Source of the DNA: Aquisphaera insulae
Lineage (GTDB): Bacteria > Planctomycetota > Planctomycetia > Isosphaerales > Isosphaeraceae
DNA length: 64,000 nt
Assembly (NCBI RefSeq): GCF_011064615.1
Contig: NZ_JAALJH010000042.1
Span: 16,366 to 80,365, forward strand
Reading direction: 5' to 3'
The notes under the pieces were generated by a model. It was given only the letters and a program-made list of their open reading frames with translations, was not told the DNA's origin and made no database searches. Shown here piece after piece: positions 7,213-18,680 of this stretch (its first letter is position 1; each line of letters starts with the position of its first letter). The position numbers and the translations under genes are program-made.

Positions 7213-7563
7213 ATGGCTACGGAAATCTCACGATCTGCCGCCCATTCGATCCAGTCTGCAACGCTTGCAGACGTGCTGGAGCGAGTCCTCGACAAGGGGC
7301 TCGTGATCGCCGGCGACATCAAGATCAAGCTGGTGGACATCGAACTCCTCACCATCCAGATCCGGCTCGTCGTCGCCTCCGTCGAGAAGGCCCGCGAGAT
7401 GGGGATGGACTGGTGGAGCTCGAATTCGGCGTTCCAGTCGAAGCCCGTGCAGGAGAAGGCGGAGATCAACGCCCTCCGCGAGCGGGTCGCCCAGCTCGAG
7501 TCGAGACTCGCCACGGAACAGCCCTGTCCCCAGCCCGAGGCCATCCCCGCGCCGGCCCGATGA
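7213..7563 (+). CDS. gvpJ: Gas vesicle protein GvpJ (GvpA superfamily)
   Basis: The 116-residue product has the GvpA fold followed by a helical tail, as GvpJ does: TLADVLERVLDKGLVIAGDI, then KLVDIELLTIQIRLVVASVE and the hallmark KAREMGMDWW. After residue 75 a coiled-coil (INALRERVAQLESRL) and a Pro-rich end follow. GvpJ is a minor shell-related protein essential for vesicle formation. The ATG at 7213 begins the conserved part; a TTG start at 7138 would add 25 unconserved residues. It is the last recognisable gvp gene of the cluster here. Confidence 0.92.
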   Translation: MATEISRSAAHSIQSATLADVLERVLDKGLVIAGDIKIKLVDIELLTIQIRLVVASVEKAREMGMDWWSSNSAFQSKPVQEKAEINALRERVAQLESRLATEQPCPQPEAIPAPAR

Positions 7564-8361
7564 TCCGGACCGCGGGCGACCGAGGCGGGGGACCACGGCG
7601 TCGGACGCCGCGCGCATCCCCCGACGGGGCCGATGACGACAACGCCCGTGCTCCCGACGCGATCCCCGCGCCGATCCGGCTCGCCCTCCCGGGCCGACCT
7701 CGCCGGAGCGTGCCGAACCGGGGGGCACGACCAGGCTCGCGCCGCGTGGCGGATCTCGTCGAGAGGGGCCGAAGGACCTCGAGGGCGCCCCGGATGTCGC
7801 TAACCATTGAACGATCATAGTAGATAGATAAGTAAGTGGAATATGGCCGCGACCCCGAAGTGGCTCCTCTCCCAACGCCATCTCGGTCGCGCTCGCCCTC
7901 GCCGCGTTCGCGCCGGCGGCGCTCGGGGTGATCCTGGCGATGTCGGCTGCCCCACCGGCGGGTCGCCGCGATGATAGCGGGCCTCGATGCTCGCCCCCTC
8001 GCCGACCATCCGGACCGAAGTCTCCGGTCCGGCCGACTTCCGCCCCTTTCACCAGATCGCCATGAAGTGCGCCCTGACCCCGAGACGAGGGGCCGGGCGG
8101 ACGATTCGACCCGGATCTTCGAGCGTCCGGACTCCGACGAATGGGCGAGGTTCGCAGCCGGAAACGGGCCCGCCGCACCACGCGGCGCGATCGACGGGCA
8201 AACCGGGACTTTCCCGGAATGGGCCCGAGTGTGGCCAGGAGCCGTTGACGGGACTCGTCGCATGGGGCGAGACTGACGCTTTCCTCCACGCCTGCGGAGG
8301 GCCGGGAGCCGCCGCTCCGCCGGGGAATCCCCCGCTCGAAACGAAAGGGACGAACATCATC
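7564..8361. other. Gene-free interval between the gvp cluster and the peptidase gene
   Basis: About 800 bases with no supported gene; open frames are Arg/Pro-rich. A short AT-rich patch at 7805-7845 (ATAGTAGATAGATAAGTAAG) stands out and may be a transcription boundary, but no clear hairpin plus T-run or promoter boxes are visible. Confidence 0.5.
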
Positions 8362-10512
<2,151 letters not shown>

Positions 10513-10544
10513 GCGAGGGATGGGGCGGGGGAGTCGTGGCGTCG

Positions 10545-10576
10545 CCGGGCGGCGAGGAGGCTTCCTCGCCGCCCGG
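10545..10576. terminator. Strong hairpin between convergent genes
   Basis: A perfect 14-base stem (CCGGGCGGCGAGGA paired with TCCTCGCCGCCCGG) encloses a GGCT loop. It lies between the stop of the peptidase (10512, +) and the stop of the ThuA-like gene (10586, -). There is no T-run, as is common in GC-rich genomes; a bidirectional terminator is the likeliest role. Confidence 0.6.
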
Positions 10577-10585
10577 GGCCGGCCC

Positions 10586-11470
10586 TCACTTCGGGTCGAG
10601 GTTCTCGGTCAGCTCCCCGGCCGTGACCTTGCTGTCGAAGCCGCCGTCGGGGACGTCCAGGCCGGCGGTCCAGAGGATGGCGTTGAGGACGAGCTTGCGG
10701 AAGTTCGGGTCGCCGAAGTTCTTGTGGGCGTGGCCGCCCGTGAAGCCGAAGCCCCGGCCGCCGTCGGGGCGCTCGACGGCCCAGGCGATGACCTCATCCC
10801 GGCCCTTGCTGTCGAGGATGTGCTGATACGGGCCCCGCGGGGAGGCGGAGACGCCCTTGCGCGTCTCGTCGTCCGGCTTGGCGATCAGGATCGGCGTGAT
10901 GCCCTTCATCTCGGGGCGGAAGCGGATGTTGAAGTACCACTCGTCGCGGACGGCGAAGGGCTCCACGCCGGCGGTGATCGGATGCTTCGGCAGCGCCTTG
11001 ACGTCGGCGATCCAGTGGGGATTGGTCGAGAAGCCGGTCTCGTAGTATCCGCCGATCCAGTCCAGGAACTTGTCCCCGGGCTGCCCCTTGGGGACCTCGA
11101 CGGCGTAGTGCAGGCAGGCGATGCCGACGCCTTTCGCCGCCAGGGCCTGGAGCTTCTCGATGTGGTCGCCCTGGATCATCGGGTGGCCGCCGCCGCCGTC
11201 CATGAAGAAGATCAGGGCCTTGGCGCCTTCGAAGACCGACTCATCCTTCGGCCAGCCGCCGGTGACGACGACGGGCTCGATGCCCGGCTTCTGGGCCAGG
11301 CACTTGGCCAGCAGCTTGCAGCCCGCGTTGAACTCATGGTCGCCGGGGCCGTGGCTCGGGCGGCCGGCGATCAGGACGATCTTGGTGGTGTCGGCGGCCG
11401 ACGCGGCGCGGGCGATGCTGCCCATCAGCAGGCCGACGGTCATCAGGCCGATCGCGAGGTTTCTTGCCAT
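10586..11470 (-). CDS. Secreted ThuA-like domain protein
   Basis: The 294-residue product has a signal peptide (LAIGLMTVGLLMGSIARAASA) and a ThuA-like, glutamine-amidotransferase-related fold: KIVLIAGRPSHGPGDHEF at the start, HYAVEV in the middle and GRGFGFTGGHAHKNFGD near the end. ThuA-type proteins take part in disaccharide use, and in planctomycetes often sit beside Gfo/Idh/MocA oxidoreductases. It is the last of three minus-strand genes (SUMF1-like, oxidoreductase, ThuA), about 160 bases after the oxidoreductase. The catalytic chemistry of this branch is unsettled. Confidence 0.88.
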   Translation of the reverse strand: MARNLAIGLMTVGLLMGSIARAASAADTTKIVLIAGRPSHGPGDHEFNAGCKLLAKCLAQKPGIEPVVVTGGWPKDESVFEGAKALIFFMDGGGGHPMIQGDHIEKLQALAAKGVGIACLHYAVEVPKGQPGDKFLDWIGGYYETGFSTNPHWIADVKALPKHPITAGVEPFAVRDEWYFNIRFRPEMKGITPILIAKPDDETRKGVSASPRGPYQHILDSKGRDEVIAWAVERPDGGRGFGFTGGHAHKNFGDPNFRKLVLNAILWTAGLDVPDGGFDSKVTAGELTENLDPK

Positions 11471-11628
11471 GGAGGGACGGTCTCCATCGGTGGAATCTTG
11501 AGGTCGGGGAGGAACGATCATCGGGAACGAAACGCCCACCGGGCTCGTCGGCGGGGGCGAGGCCCGGTGGGGCGTGTGTGGGTAGCGCGTCGAACGCATC
11601 GACTCCGATCGGGCCGGCTCGGGGCCGC

Positions 11629-12903
11629 TCAGATCAGCTCGGACACGCCCGGCCTGGGGAAGGGGGGCTCTTCGATCTTGCCGTGGATGTCCAGGGTCGC
11701 CGGGAAGGTATCGAGCTTGGAGTTGAGGGCCTGCTCCCAGGTGATGGCCTTGCCGGTGTACGCGGACATCCGGCCCATGATGGCGACCAGGGTGCTCTCG
11801 GCCACCTGCTTCAGCTCGTTGATGGGCTTGGAGGTGGTGATGCTCTCCAGCAGGTCGATGTGCTCCTGGACGTAGGGGTTGATGCCCCGCGCCCGGACGC
11901 GGGCCGGCGACTTGCCGGTGAAGCGGTAGCCGCCGCTGTGCCACTGGCCCGTGGTGCCGACGAACGTCTCGGAGACGTTGCTCTCGGTGTCGGGGATCTG
12001 GCGGCACATGGACGCGATGTGGACGCCGTTGGGGAACTCGTAGTCGACGGCGAAGTGGTCGTAGCTGTTGCCCCGCTCCGGTTCCGGCGCGGCCTGGCGT
12101 CCGCCCATGCCGACGGCGCGGACCGGGGGCGAGCCGAGCGCCCAGCAGGCGACGTCCAGGTTGTGGACGTGCTGCTCGACGATGTGGTCGCCGCAGAGCC
12201 AGAGGTAGTGATACCAGTTGCGGATCTGGTACTCGGTGTCGCTCCAGTTCGGCTGCCGCTTGACGGCCCAGATGCCGCCGCCGTTCCAGTAGACCTGGCC
12301 GGAGACGATCTCGCCGATGGCCCCCTCGTGGATCCGCTTCATGCTCTCCACGTATCCGGCCTCGTGCCGCCGCTGGGTGCCGGCGACGACGGAGAGCTTC
12401 TTGGCCTTGGCCTCCTCGTAGGCGGCCAGCACCTTGCGGATGCCGGTGGGGTCGACGCCGACCGGCTTCTCGGTGAAGAGGTTCTTGCCCGCCTTGATGA
12501 CGGCCGCGATGTGGAGCGGGCGGAAGCCCGGCGGCGTGGCCAGCATCACCAGGTCGCAGGCCTCGATGACCTTCTTGTAGCCGTCGAGCCCGATGAAGCA
12601 GCGCTCGTCGGCCACGTCGAACTTGTCCTTGCTGTGGTCCCCGTTCTTGATGGCGTCGCGGCAGTTGCGGACGCGATCCTCGAAGACGTCGGCCAGGGCG
12701 TGGATCTTGATGTTGTAGGTGGTGCCGGCGGCCTCGCAGATGTTGTCCGCGGCGCCGGTGCCCCGGCCGCCGCAGCCGACGAGGCCGACCTTGATGGCGT
12801 CGGTGCCCCGGGCGTGGGCGTTGGGGAGGAGGCCGAATCCGGCCGCGGCGGCCGTCGAGGCCTTGAGGAAGTCGCGGCGATGGGAGCCGAAGGGGCCTGT
12901 CAT
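11629..12903 (-). CDS. Gfo/Idh/MocA family oxidoreductase with Tat leader
   Basis: The 424-residue protein begins with a twin-arginine leader (SHRRDFLKASTAAAAGFGL), then a Rossmann fold with VGLVGCGGRGTGAADN, a cofactor-side motif KNLFTEKPVGVDPTGIRKV and a C-terminal alpha/beta domain with YHYLWLCGDHIVEQHVHNLD. Members oxidise or rearrange sugars and cyclitols with NAD(P). Tat export implies folding with bound cofactor before secretion. Start at ATG 12903, preceded by a GGAGAATG-like site. Its neighbours suggest a sugar-catabolic cluster; the substrate cannot be read from sequence. Confidence 0.92.
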   Translation of the reverse strand: MTGPFGSHRRDFLKASTAAAAGFGLLPNAHARGTDAIKVGLVGCGGRGTGAADNICEAAGTTYNIKIHALADVFEDRVRNCRDAIKNGDHSKDKFDVADERCFIGLDGYKKVIEACDLVMLATPPGFRPLHIAAVIKAGKNLFTEKPVGVDPTGIRKVLAAYEEAKAKKLSVVAGTQRRHEAGYVESMKRIHEGAIGEIVSGQVYWNGGGIWAVKRQPNWSDTEYQIRNWYHYLWLCGDHIVEQHVHNLDVACWALGSPPVRAVGMGGRQAAPEPERGNSYDHFAVDYEFPNGVHIASMCRQIPDTESNVSETFVGTTGQWHSGGYRFTGKSPARVRARGINPYVQEHIDLLESITTSKPINELKQVAESTLVAIMGRMSAYTGKAITWEQALNSKLDTFPATLDIHGKIEEPPFPRPGVSELI

Positions 12904-13001
12904 GGGATCATTCTCCTGGGATGGGGATCGAGGCGGGGGTCGCACGAACGAGCCCGGGCCGGGGGGGGGAGTCATCGGCCCCCCCGGGCCGGCGGCGTAG
13001 G

Positions 13002-14057
13002 TTAGCGCGTGGTCTTGCCCTTCACGACCTGGGACTTCAGTCCCTTGAGGTTCTCCTGCTCGGCCACGGGGCGGACGATCCGGAAGCCGACGAACGTGGC
13101 ATCGGTGTGCCACCAGATGCTCTGCGGGCGCTGGGGGTCCTGGACGCTCCATTCCGGGTTGGAGGAGCGGCGGGCCGCCACGCGGAGCTTCTCCGCGTCG
13201 TCGTCCCAGGAGCCGCCGCGGGCGACGTAGGGGTATTCCCTGGCGTCGGGCAGGATGACGGGGCCGAGCGTCGGCTTGTCGGTCGGGTAGGCCTTGTAGC
13301 CTTCCGGGATGTAATGGTCCAGGCACCATTCGGCGACGTTGCCGTGGATGTCATAGAGGCCCCAGGGGTTGGGCTTCTTCTTGCCGACGGCCTGGGGCTT
13401 CTCCGCGTTCTCGACGTACCAGGCGTACTCGCCGATCGGCTCCGCGGTGTTGCCGAAGGAGTAGGCGGACTTGGTCCCCGCGCGGGCGGCATATTCCCAT
13501 TCGGCCTCGGTGGGGAGGCGGTAGACCTTGCCGGTCTTCTCGGAGAGCCAGCGGCAGTATTCCATGGCCGCGTGATGGGTGATGCAGATGACCGGCTGGC
13601 CCTTGCGGCCGAAGCCGAACGTCTCGTCGGCGTAGGGGGGCGTGGGGCGGGTGACGGCGTCGGCCTTCTTCTCGGTCTCGGGCTGGGCGGTCAGGTCGAC
13701 GTTATCGCGCTTCTTCTTCTTGATGTCGAGCTGGAAGGCGAACTGGTCGTACTCGTCCCAGGTCACCTCGCGGGCCCCCATCCAGAACGGGGCGATCTTC
13801 ACGGGATGCTGCGGGCCCTCGTCCTCGCCGCGCTTCTCCTCGTCGGCGGGCGAGCCCATGACGAATTCGCCGCCCGGGATGGGGACCATCTCGAACTTGA
13901 GGTCGGTCCCGGGGATGGACTCGGTGTAGGCCTTGGAGGCGTCCGGCGTGGCGGGGGCCGGCTCCTGGGCGACGGCGGTGGAGAGGTGGGCGAGGGCGAG
14001 AGACAGGGACAGGGCCGCGGCGACGACCCGGCCGCGGTTGTGCAACGGTCGGCTCAC
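13002..14057 (-). CDS. Secreted formylglycine-generating-enzyme-like (SUMF1) domain protein
   Basis: After a signal peptide (VVAAALSLSLALAHLSTAVA) the 351-residue product shows the FGE-sulfatase fold: PIPGGEFVMGSPADEEKRGE, REVTWDEYDQF, CRWLSEKTGKVYRLPTEAEW, AEWCLDHY and GFRIVRP. True formylglycine-generating enzymes use a Cys pair to convert a sulfatase Cys to formylglycine; in the C-terminal part here I do not see that pair, so this may be a binding or structural relative, as many planctomycete copies are. First gene of the minus-strand trio. Confidence 0.88.
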   Translation of the reverse strand: MSRPLHNRGRVVAAALSLSLALAHLSTAVAQEPAPATPDASKAYTESIPGTDLKFEMVPIPGGEFVMGSPADEEKRGEDEGPQHPVKIAPFWMGAREVTWDEYDQFAFQLDIKKKKRDNVDLTAQPETEKKADAVTRPTPPYADETFGFGRKGQPVICITHHAAMEYCRWLSEKTGKVYRLPTEAEWEYAARAGTKSAYSFGNTAEPIGEYAWYVENAEKPQAVGKKKPNPWGLYDIHGNVAEWCLDHYIPEGYKAYPTDKPTLGPVILPDAREYPYVARGGSWDDDAEKLRVAARRSSNPEWSVQDPQRPQSIWWHTDATFVGFRIVRPVAEQENLKGLKSQVVKGKTTR

Positions 14058-14141
14058 GTTTGATATGCTCCAGCTTTACGGGGTAGGTCCGGACTCATCG
14101 GTCTTGCCGCGCCTCGAGCCATCGTCCGCAGGGGAGACTTC

Positions 14142-17100
14142 ATGCTCGCATCGCACCTGGCCGCCTGGCTGTGTCTCGCGACGACAGCCGGGGCCGTCTC
14201 GAATCCGGATCCGGCGGGATCACTCGCGCGTTTCGAGTTCGTCGAGACGCACATGGGCTGTTCCTTCAAGCTTGTTTTATACTCGACCGGCGAGGCCGAA
14301 GCCAGAAGCGCCTCCCGGGCGGCCTTCGATCGGATCGCCACCCTGGACGCCTGCCTCAGCGACTACCAGGCCGACAGCGAGCTGTCGCGCCTGGGGCTCC
14401 TGTCGGGCGGCCCCCCCGTGCCCGTGAGCGCGGACCTCTTCGACGTCCTCCGGCTCTCCAAGGACTTCCACGCGCGGACCGGCGGGGTCCTCGACGTCAC
14501 GATCGCGCCGGTGGGCCGGCTCTGGAGGCGGGCGCGGCGGGACCGCAAGCTGCCCGACCCGGACCTGATCGCGAAGGCTCGCGAGCTCGTCGGCGCCGAC
14601 ATGATGACGCTCGACCCGGCGAAGAGGACGGTCCGGCTGGCGAAGGCCGGCATGCGGCTGGACGTCGGCGGCATCGCCAAGGGCTACGCCTCGCAGGCCG
14701 CGATCGACGTCCTGAGATCCCACGGCGTGCCCCGGGCCCTCGTGGGGGGCGCGGGGGACATCGTCCTGGGGGATCCGCCGCCGGACGCCGAAGGCTGGAC
14801 GATCGCCGTGTCCGGCCTGGATCCGAAGGCCGAGCCGCTCACCTACCTGTCGCTCCGGGACTGCGCCGTCTCGACGTCCGGCGACGCCGAGCGGTTCGTC
14901 GTCATCGACGGCAAGCGGTACTCGCACATCATCAATCCGGTCACGGGGATGGGGGTGGTGGAGCGGGCCAGCGTCACCGTCGTGGCGCCCGACGGCGGCA
15001 CGGCCGACTCGCTGGAGACCTCGGTCTACATGATGGGGCCCGAGCGGGGGCTGGCCTTGATCGAGAGCATGCCGGGCGTGGCGGCGGTCTACGTCCGGGA
15101 GACGCCCGAAGGTCCTCGCGTCCAGGAGTCCTCCCGCTTCAAGGAATTGCCCCGGACGACGGCGAAGCCCGCCACCGCCGCGCCGGGGCCGCTGCCGCGA
15201 CCACTGCCGCTGCCGTCGAGGGCGCCCGAGACGCTCGGCTTCGACGCCGAGCGGCTGGCGCGGATCGACGCCGCCATCGACCGGTCGATCGCGGCGGGCG
15301 AGGTCCCCGGCGCCGTCGTGCTGGTGGGCCGCCGCGGGGCCGTCGCCCATGCCTACGCGGCCGGCAAGCGGGCCGTGGAGCCGTCGCCGGATCCGATGAC
15401 GCGGGATGCGCTCTTCGACATGGCCTCGATCACCAAGCCGGTCGCGACGGCCACGTCGGTCATGATCCTCCTGGAAGAGGGCAAGCTCCGGCTCTCCGAC
15501 CGGATCGTCCGGTATCTGCCCGAGCTGGACAACCACGGCAAGGCGAGGATCACGATCGAGCACCTGCTGCGGCATCGCGCCGGCCTGATCGCGGACAACC
15601 CGATCGGGGACTTCGCGAACGGGCCGGAGGAGGCCTGGAAGCGGATCGCGGCGCTGGAGCTCGAGTACGAGCCCGGTGAGAAGCTCGTCTATTCGGACGT
15701 GGGCTACATGATCCTGGGCCGGCTGGTCGAGCGGATCTCCGGGCAATCGCTCGACCGATTCGCGGCGGAGCGGATCTTCGGCCCGGCGGGGATGGCCGAC
15801 GCCCATTTCCGGCCGATCGGATCCGCCGGGCCCATGGCCCCCGCCGATCGCTGCGTGCCGACCGAGCGCGACCGGCCCGGCGGGGAGATGCTCCGGGGCA
15901 AGGTCCACGACCCGAGGTCCCGTGCGCTCGGGGGCGTCGCCGGCCACGCGGGGCTCTTCGCCACCGCGGACGACCTGGCCGCGTTCGCCCGGATGATGCT
16001 CGCGGGGGGCGTCGCGGCGAATGGCCGGCGGGTGCTCGCCCCGCTCACGGTCCGCACCATGATCGATCCGGGCTCGACGCCCCCGGGCCAGCGGCGGGGG
16101 CTCGGCTGGGACGTTGCCACCGGGCAGAGCGGCCCGCGCGGGGCGCTCTTCGGGCCGTCCAGCTATGGCCACACCGGATTCACGGGTACCAGCATCTGGA
16201 TCGATCCGGAGACGGACGCCTTCGTGATCCTGCTGACGAGCCGCCTCCACCCCGACGGCAAGGGGGCCTCGCCGGCCGACCTGCGGGCGCGGGTCGCGAC
16301 CCTCACGGCCGCGGCGATCGTGGACGCACCCGCGACGAGGCCGGCCTCGGCCGGGGCGGAATCGCCATCGCCGGCTCCGCCCGCGGCGGCATCGGCCTTG
16401 AGGCCGGATCGGCCGGCGGATGTCCTCTGCGGGATCGACGTCCTGGCCGCCGACGGCTTCAAGCCGCTTCAGGGCCGGCGGGTGGGGCTGGTGACGAACC
16501 ATACGGGACGATCGCGCGACGGCCGGTCGACGATCGACGTCCTCTTCCGCGCGCCGGGGGTGACGCTCGTCCGGCTCTTCAGCCCGGAGCACGGCATCCG
16601 CGGCGAGGTCGATGCGGCCGTGGCCGACGGCAAGGACGCGGCGACCGGCCTGCCGGTAATCAGCCTTTACGGCTCCAGGCGGAAGCCGACGGCCGCCGAC
16701 CTGGAAGGGATCGACGACCTGGTTTACGACATCCAGGACATCGGCGTCCGCTACTACACGTACAGCACGACCCTGGGCCTGGTCCTGGAAGCGGCGAAGG
16801 AGTCCTCGAAGCGGCTGGTGGTCCTCGACCGGCCGAACCCGATCGGGGGCCTGGCGGTGGGCGGCCCGGTGCTCGACGCCGGGCTCGAGTCGTTCATCGC
16901 CTATCATGCGCTGCCGGTCCGACACGGGATGACCCTCGGCGAGCTGGCGCGGCTGTACAACGCGGAGCGGAAGATCGGCGCGAGCCTGGAGGTGATCCCC
17001 TGCAAGGGCTGGACGCGCGAGCGGACCTACGATCGGACGGGCCTGCTCTGGGTCAACCCGTCGCCCAACATGCGGAGCCCGACCGAGGCCTTGCTCTACC

Positions 17101-17558
17101 CCGGCGTCGGCTGGCTCGAGGCCACCAACCTCGCGACCGGGCGCGGGACCGACACGCCGTTCGAGCGCGTCGGGGCACCCTGGATCGAGCCCGTCGCCTT
17201 CGCCGCCGCGCTCAACGCCTCGGGCGTGCCGGGGGCGCGGTTCGTCCCCCTCACGTTCGCTCCCGCGGAGCGGCAGTTCAAGGGCGAGAAATGCGGCGGG
17301 GTCCTGATCGAGATCACCGACCGGTCGGCCTTCGATCCGCTCCGGCTGGGGCTGTCGCTGGCCTTGACGCTGCGGAAGCTCCATCCGAACGACTGGAAGC
17401 CGGAGAAGGTCCTCGGCATGCTCGGCGATCGGGCGTCGCAGGACGCGATCCTCAAGGGGAAGGACGCCGCCGAGATCATGGCGAGCTGGGGTCCCGAGCT
17501 CGAGGAGTTCCGCAAGGTTCGGGCCCGCTACCTGCTCTACGACCGCTCGGCGGATTGA
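14142..17558 (+). CDS. Three-domain secreted protein: ApbE flavin transferase + serine hydrolase + NamZ (DUF1343)
   Basis: One uninterrupted frame of 1138 codons encodes three enzymes in a row. Residues about 25-335 are ApbE-like (FAD:protein FMN transferase), with DVGGIAKGYA near 174, GGAGDIVLG and HIINPVTGMG. Residues about 365-735 are a beta-lactamase-fold serine hydrolase with SITK at 429-432, YSD at 517-519 and HTGFTGTS. Residues about 760-1135 match NamZ (DUF1343), an exo-N-acetylmuramidase, with GLVTNHTGR, LFSPEHGIRG, VYDIQDIGVRYYTY and LDRPNPIGG. A short signal peptide precedes. Hydrolase-NamZ pairs fit muropeptide recycling; fusion to ApbE is unusual. It overlaps the convergent phosphatase gene by 22 bases at the 3' end. 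Confidence 0.92.
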   Translation: MLASHLAAWLCLATTAGAVSNPDPAGSLARFEFVETHMGCSFKLVLYSTGEAEARSASRAAFDRIATLDACLSDYQADSELSRLGLLSGGPPVPVSADLFDVLRLSKDFHARTGGVLDVTIAPVGRLWRRARRDRKLPDPDLIAKARELVGADMMTLDPAKRTVRLAKAGMRLDVGGIAKGYASQAAIDVLRSHGVPRALVGGAGDIVLGDPPPDAEGWTIAVSGLDPKAEPLTYLSLRDCAVSTSGDAERFVVIDGKRYSHIINPVTGMGVVERASVTVVAPDGGTADSLETSVYMMGPERGLALIESMPGVAAVYVRETPEGPRVQESSRFKELPRTTAKPATAAPGPLPRPLPLPSRAPETLGFDAERLARIDAAIDRSIAAGEVPGAVVLVGRRGAVAHAYAAGKRAVEPSPDPMTRDALFDMASITKPVATATSVMILLEEGKLRLSDRIVRYLPELDNHGKARITIEHLLRHRAGLIADNPIGDFANGPEEAWKRIAALELEYEPGEKLVYSDVGYMILGRLVERISGQSLDRFAAERIFGPAGMADAHFRPIGSAGPMAPADRCVPTERDRPGGEMLRGKVHDPRSRALGGVAGHAGLFATADDLAAFARMMLAGGVAANGRRVLAPLTVRTMIDPGSTPPGQRRGLGWDVATGQSGPRGALFGPSSYGHTGFTGTSIWIDPETDAFVILLTSRLHPDGKGASPADLRARVATLTAAAIVDAPATRPASAGAESPSPAPPAAASALRPDRPADVLCGIDVLAADGFKPLQGRRVGLVTNHTGRSRDGRSTIDVLFRAPGVTLVRLFSPEHGIRGEVDAAVADGKDAATGLPVISLYGSRRKPTAADLEGIDDLVYDIQDIGVRYYTYSTTLGLVLEAAKESSKRLVVLDRPNPIGGLAVGGPVLDAGLESFIAYHALPVRHGMTLGELARLYNAERKIGASLEVIPCKGWTRERTYDRTGLLWVNPSPNMRSPTEALLYPGVGWLEATNLATGRGTDTPFERVGAPWIEPVAFAAALNASGVPGARFVPLTFAPAERQFKGEKCGGVLIEITDRSAFDPLRLGLSLALTLRKLHPNDWKPEKVLGMLGDRASQDAILKGKDAAEIMASWGPELEEFRKVRARYLLYDRSAD

Positions 17559-18421
17559 GGCCCGGCGGCGATGTCGTGGCGCGGCGGCTCTTCCGGCGCG
17601 GCTTTCCTGGACTTCGCGGGTGCGCGGGGCCCGGGCCGCGGCCGGGGCGGGTCCGTGTGCGGGTCGTCGGAACGGTACTCGTCCCGGACCCAGTCGCGGA
17701 ACCGCTCCGGAGTGTGGTCGAGCCCCCGGGCTTCGAGCCAGGCGGCGTACTCCTCGAGCGGCTCGTGGAGGTGCTCCGGGCCGAAAAGCGGCAGGTGGCT
17801 GTGGTAGATCGTGAAGGCCCGCGAGGCTTGCCGGGGGCCCTCGCCGAGGCGGACCATCCGATAGAGGGCGGAGGCCAGCCCCGTCCGATCCGCCCCGGCC
17901 TTGCAGTGGATCAGGAGCGGATAGTCGCAGGTCGCGATCACGTCGAGGATGGCGAGCAGCTCGTGACGCCCCGGCCGCCTGGTGGCGCTGAGGGGGACGT
18001 CGTAGAAGGCGACGCCGCGATCCGCGGTCGTCTGCACCTCCTCCGCATACCAGGGATCCCGGAACGACCCACCCCGGAGGTTGAGGATCGAGGCGAGATG
18101 ATTCTCGGCGATCAGCGCGGGCAGGTTGGTCGTCGGCTGGGCGGCACGGATCACGCGACCCGGGTCCACGACCCCGAAGTTCGCGGTGACCATCGGCCGA
18201 AGCCAGAGCGCCGCGAGGCCACCGACGCCCGCCAGGGCGGCGAGGAGTGCCATCCGGACGATCCGCCGGGCCCATGGGATCGACGCCCCGGGTCTCGCCG
18301 GGGAAGGGGGGGGATCGGCGACTCCGATCGTGGGGTGCACGGTTTCTCTCTTGCCTCGGTCGGGGACTGGCGCGTCCGGATAGGACCCCGGGACTCTCAC
18401 CTCGGGGACGGAGGGCCTCAT
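17537..18421 (-). CDS. Membrane-anchored tyrosine/dual-specificity phosphatase-like protein
   Basis: The 294-residue product has one membrane segment near residues 55-80 (MALLAALAGVGGLAALWL) and then a protein-tyrosine-phosphatase-like domain with the P-loop HCKAGADRTG, where Cys is the nucleophile and Arg binds phosphate. ILNLRGGS and FYDVPLSATRRPG are typical of this group. A Pro/Arg-rich tail follows. The ATG at 18421 is preferred to one nine codons upstream. Substrate could be phosphoprotein or phosphoinositide-like; sequence does not decide. The 3' end overlaps the convergent NamZ fusion gene. Confidence 0.85.
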   Translation of the reverse strand: MRPSVPEVRVPGSYPDAPVPDRGKRETVHPTIGVADPPPSPARPGASIPWARRIVRMALLAALAGVGGLAALWLRPMVTANFGVVDPGRVIRAAQPTTNLPALIAENHLASILNLRGGSFRDPWYAEEVQTTADRGVAFYDVPLSATRRPGRHELLAILDVIATCDYPLLIHCKAGADRTGLASALYRMVRLGEGPRQASRAFTIYHSHLPLFGPEHLHEPLEEYAAWLEARGLDHTPERFRDWVRDEYRSDDPHTDPPRPRPGPRAPAKSRKAAPEEPPRHDIAAGPQSAERS

Positions 18422-18680
18422 GAAACGCCAACGGCCCGGAGGGGTCAAGGTCGATCCCGGTGCGACGGCCGCCGGAAGGTCGAACGGACGGACGGGCGAA
18501 TCGGAAGGACCGCCCGGCCACCCCTCCTCCCACTCTTCGGCACGCGTCCCGGGCGGCCTTCAGCCTCCGCCGGCCGGCCCCGCGACCCCGAACCGCCGGG
18601 CCGCATTCCGATCCCGATGACCCGGCCCCGATTTGGGTCCGTTCGTCGCGCGGCGTTTCCGGATCGATCGATGTAAGTTC

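Noticed and set aside
14277..18680. Very long minus-strand frame running antisense through the ApbE-NamZ and phosphatase genes
   Set aside because: It is a stop-free shadow of high-GC coding DNA; the translation is Arg/Pro/Gly-rich and unlike a protein, while the opposite frame has clear domains.
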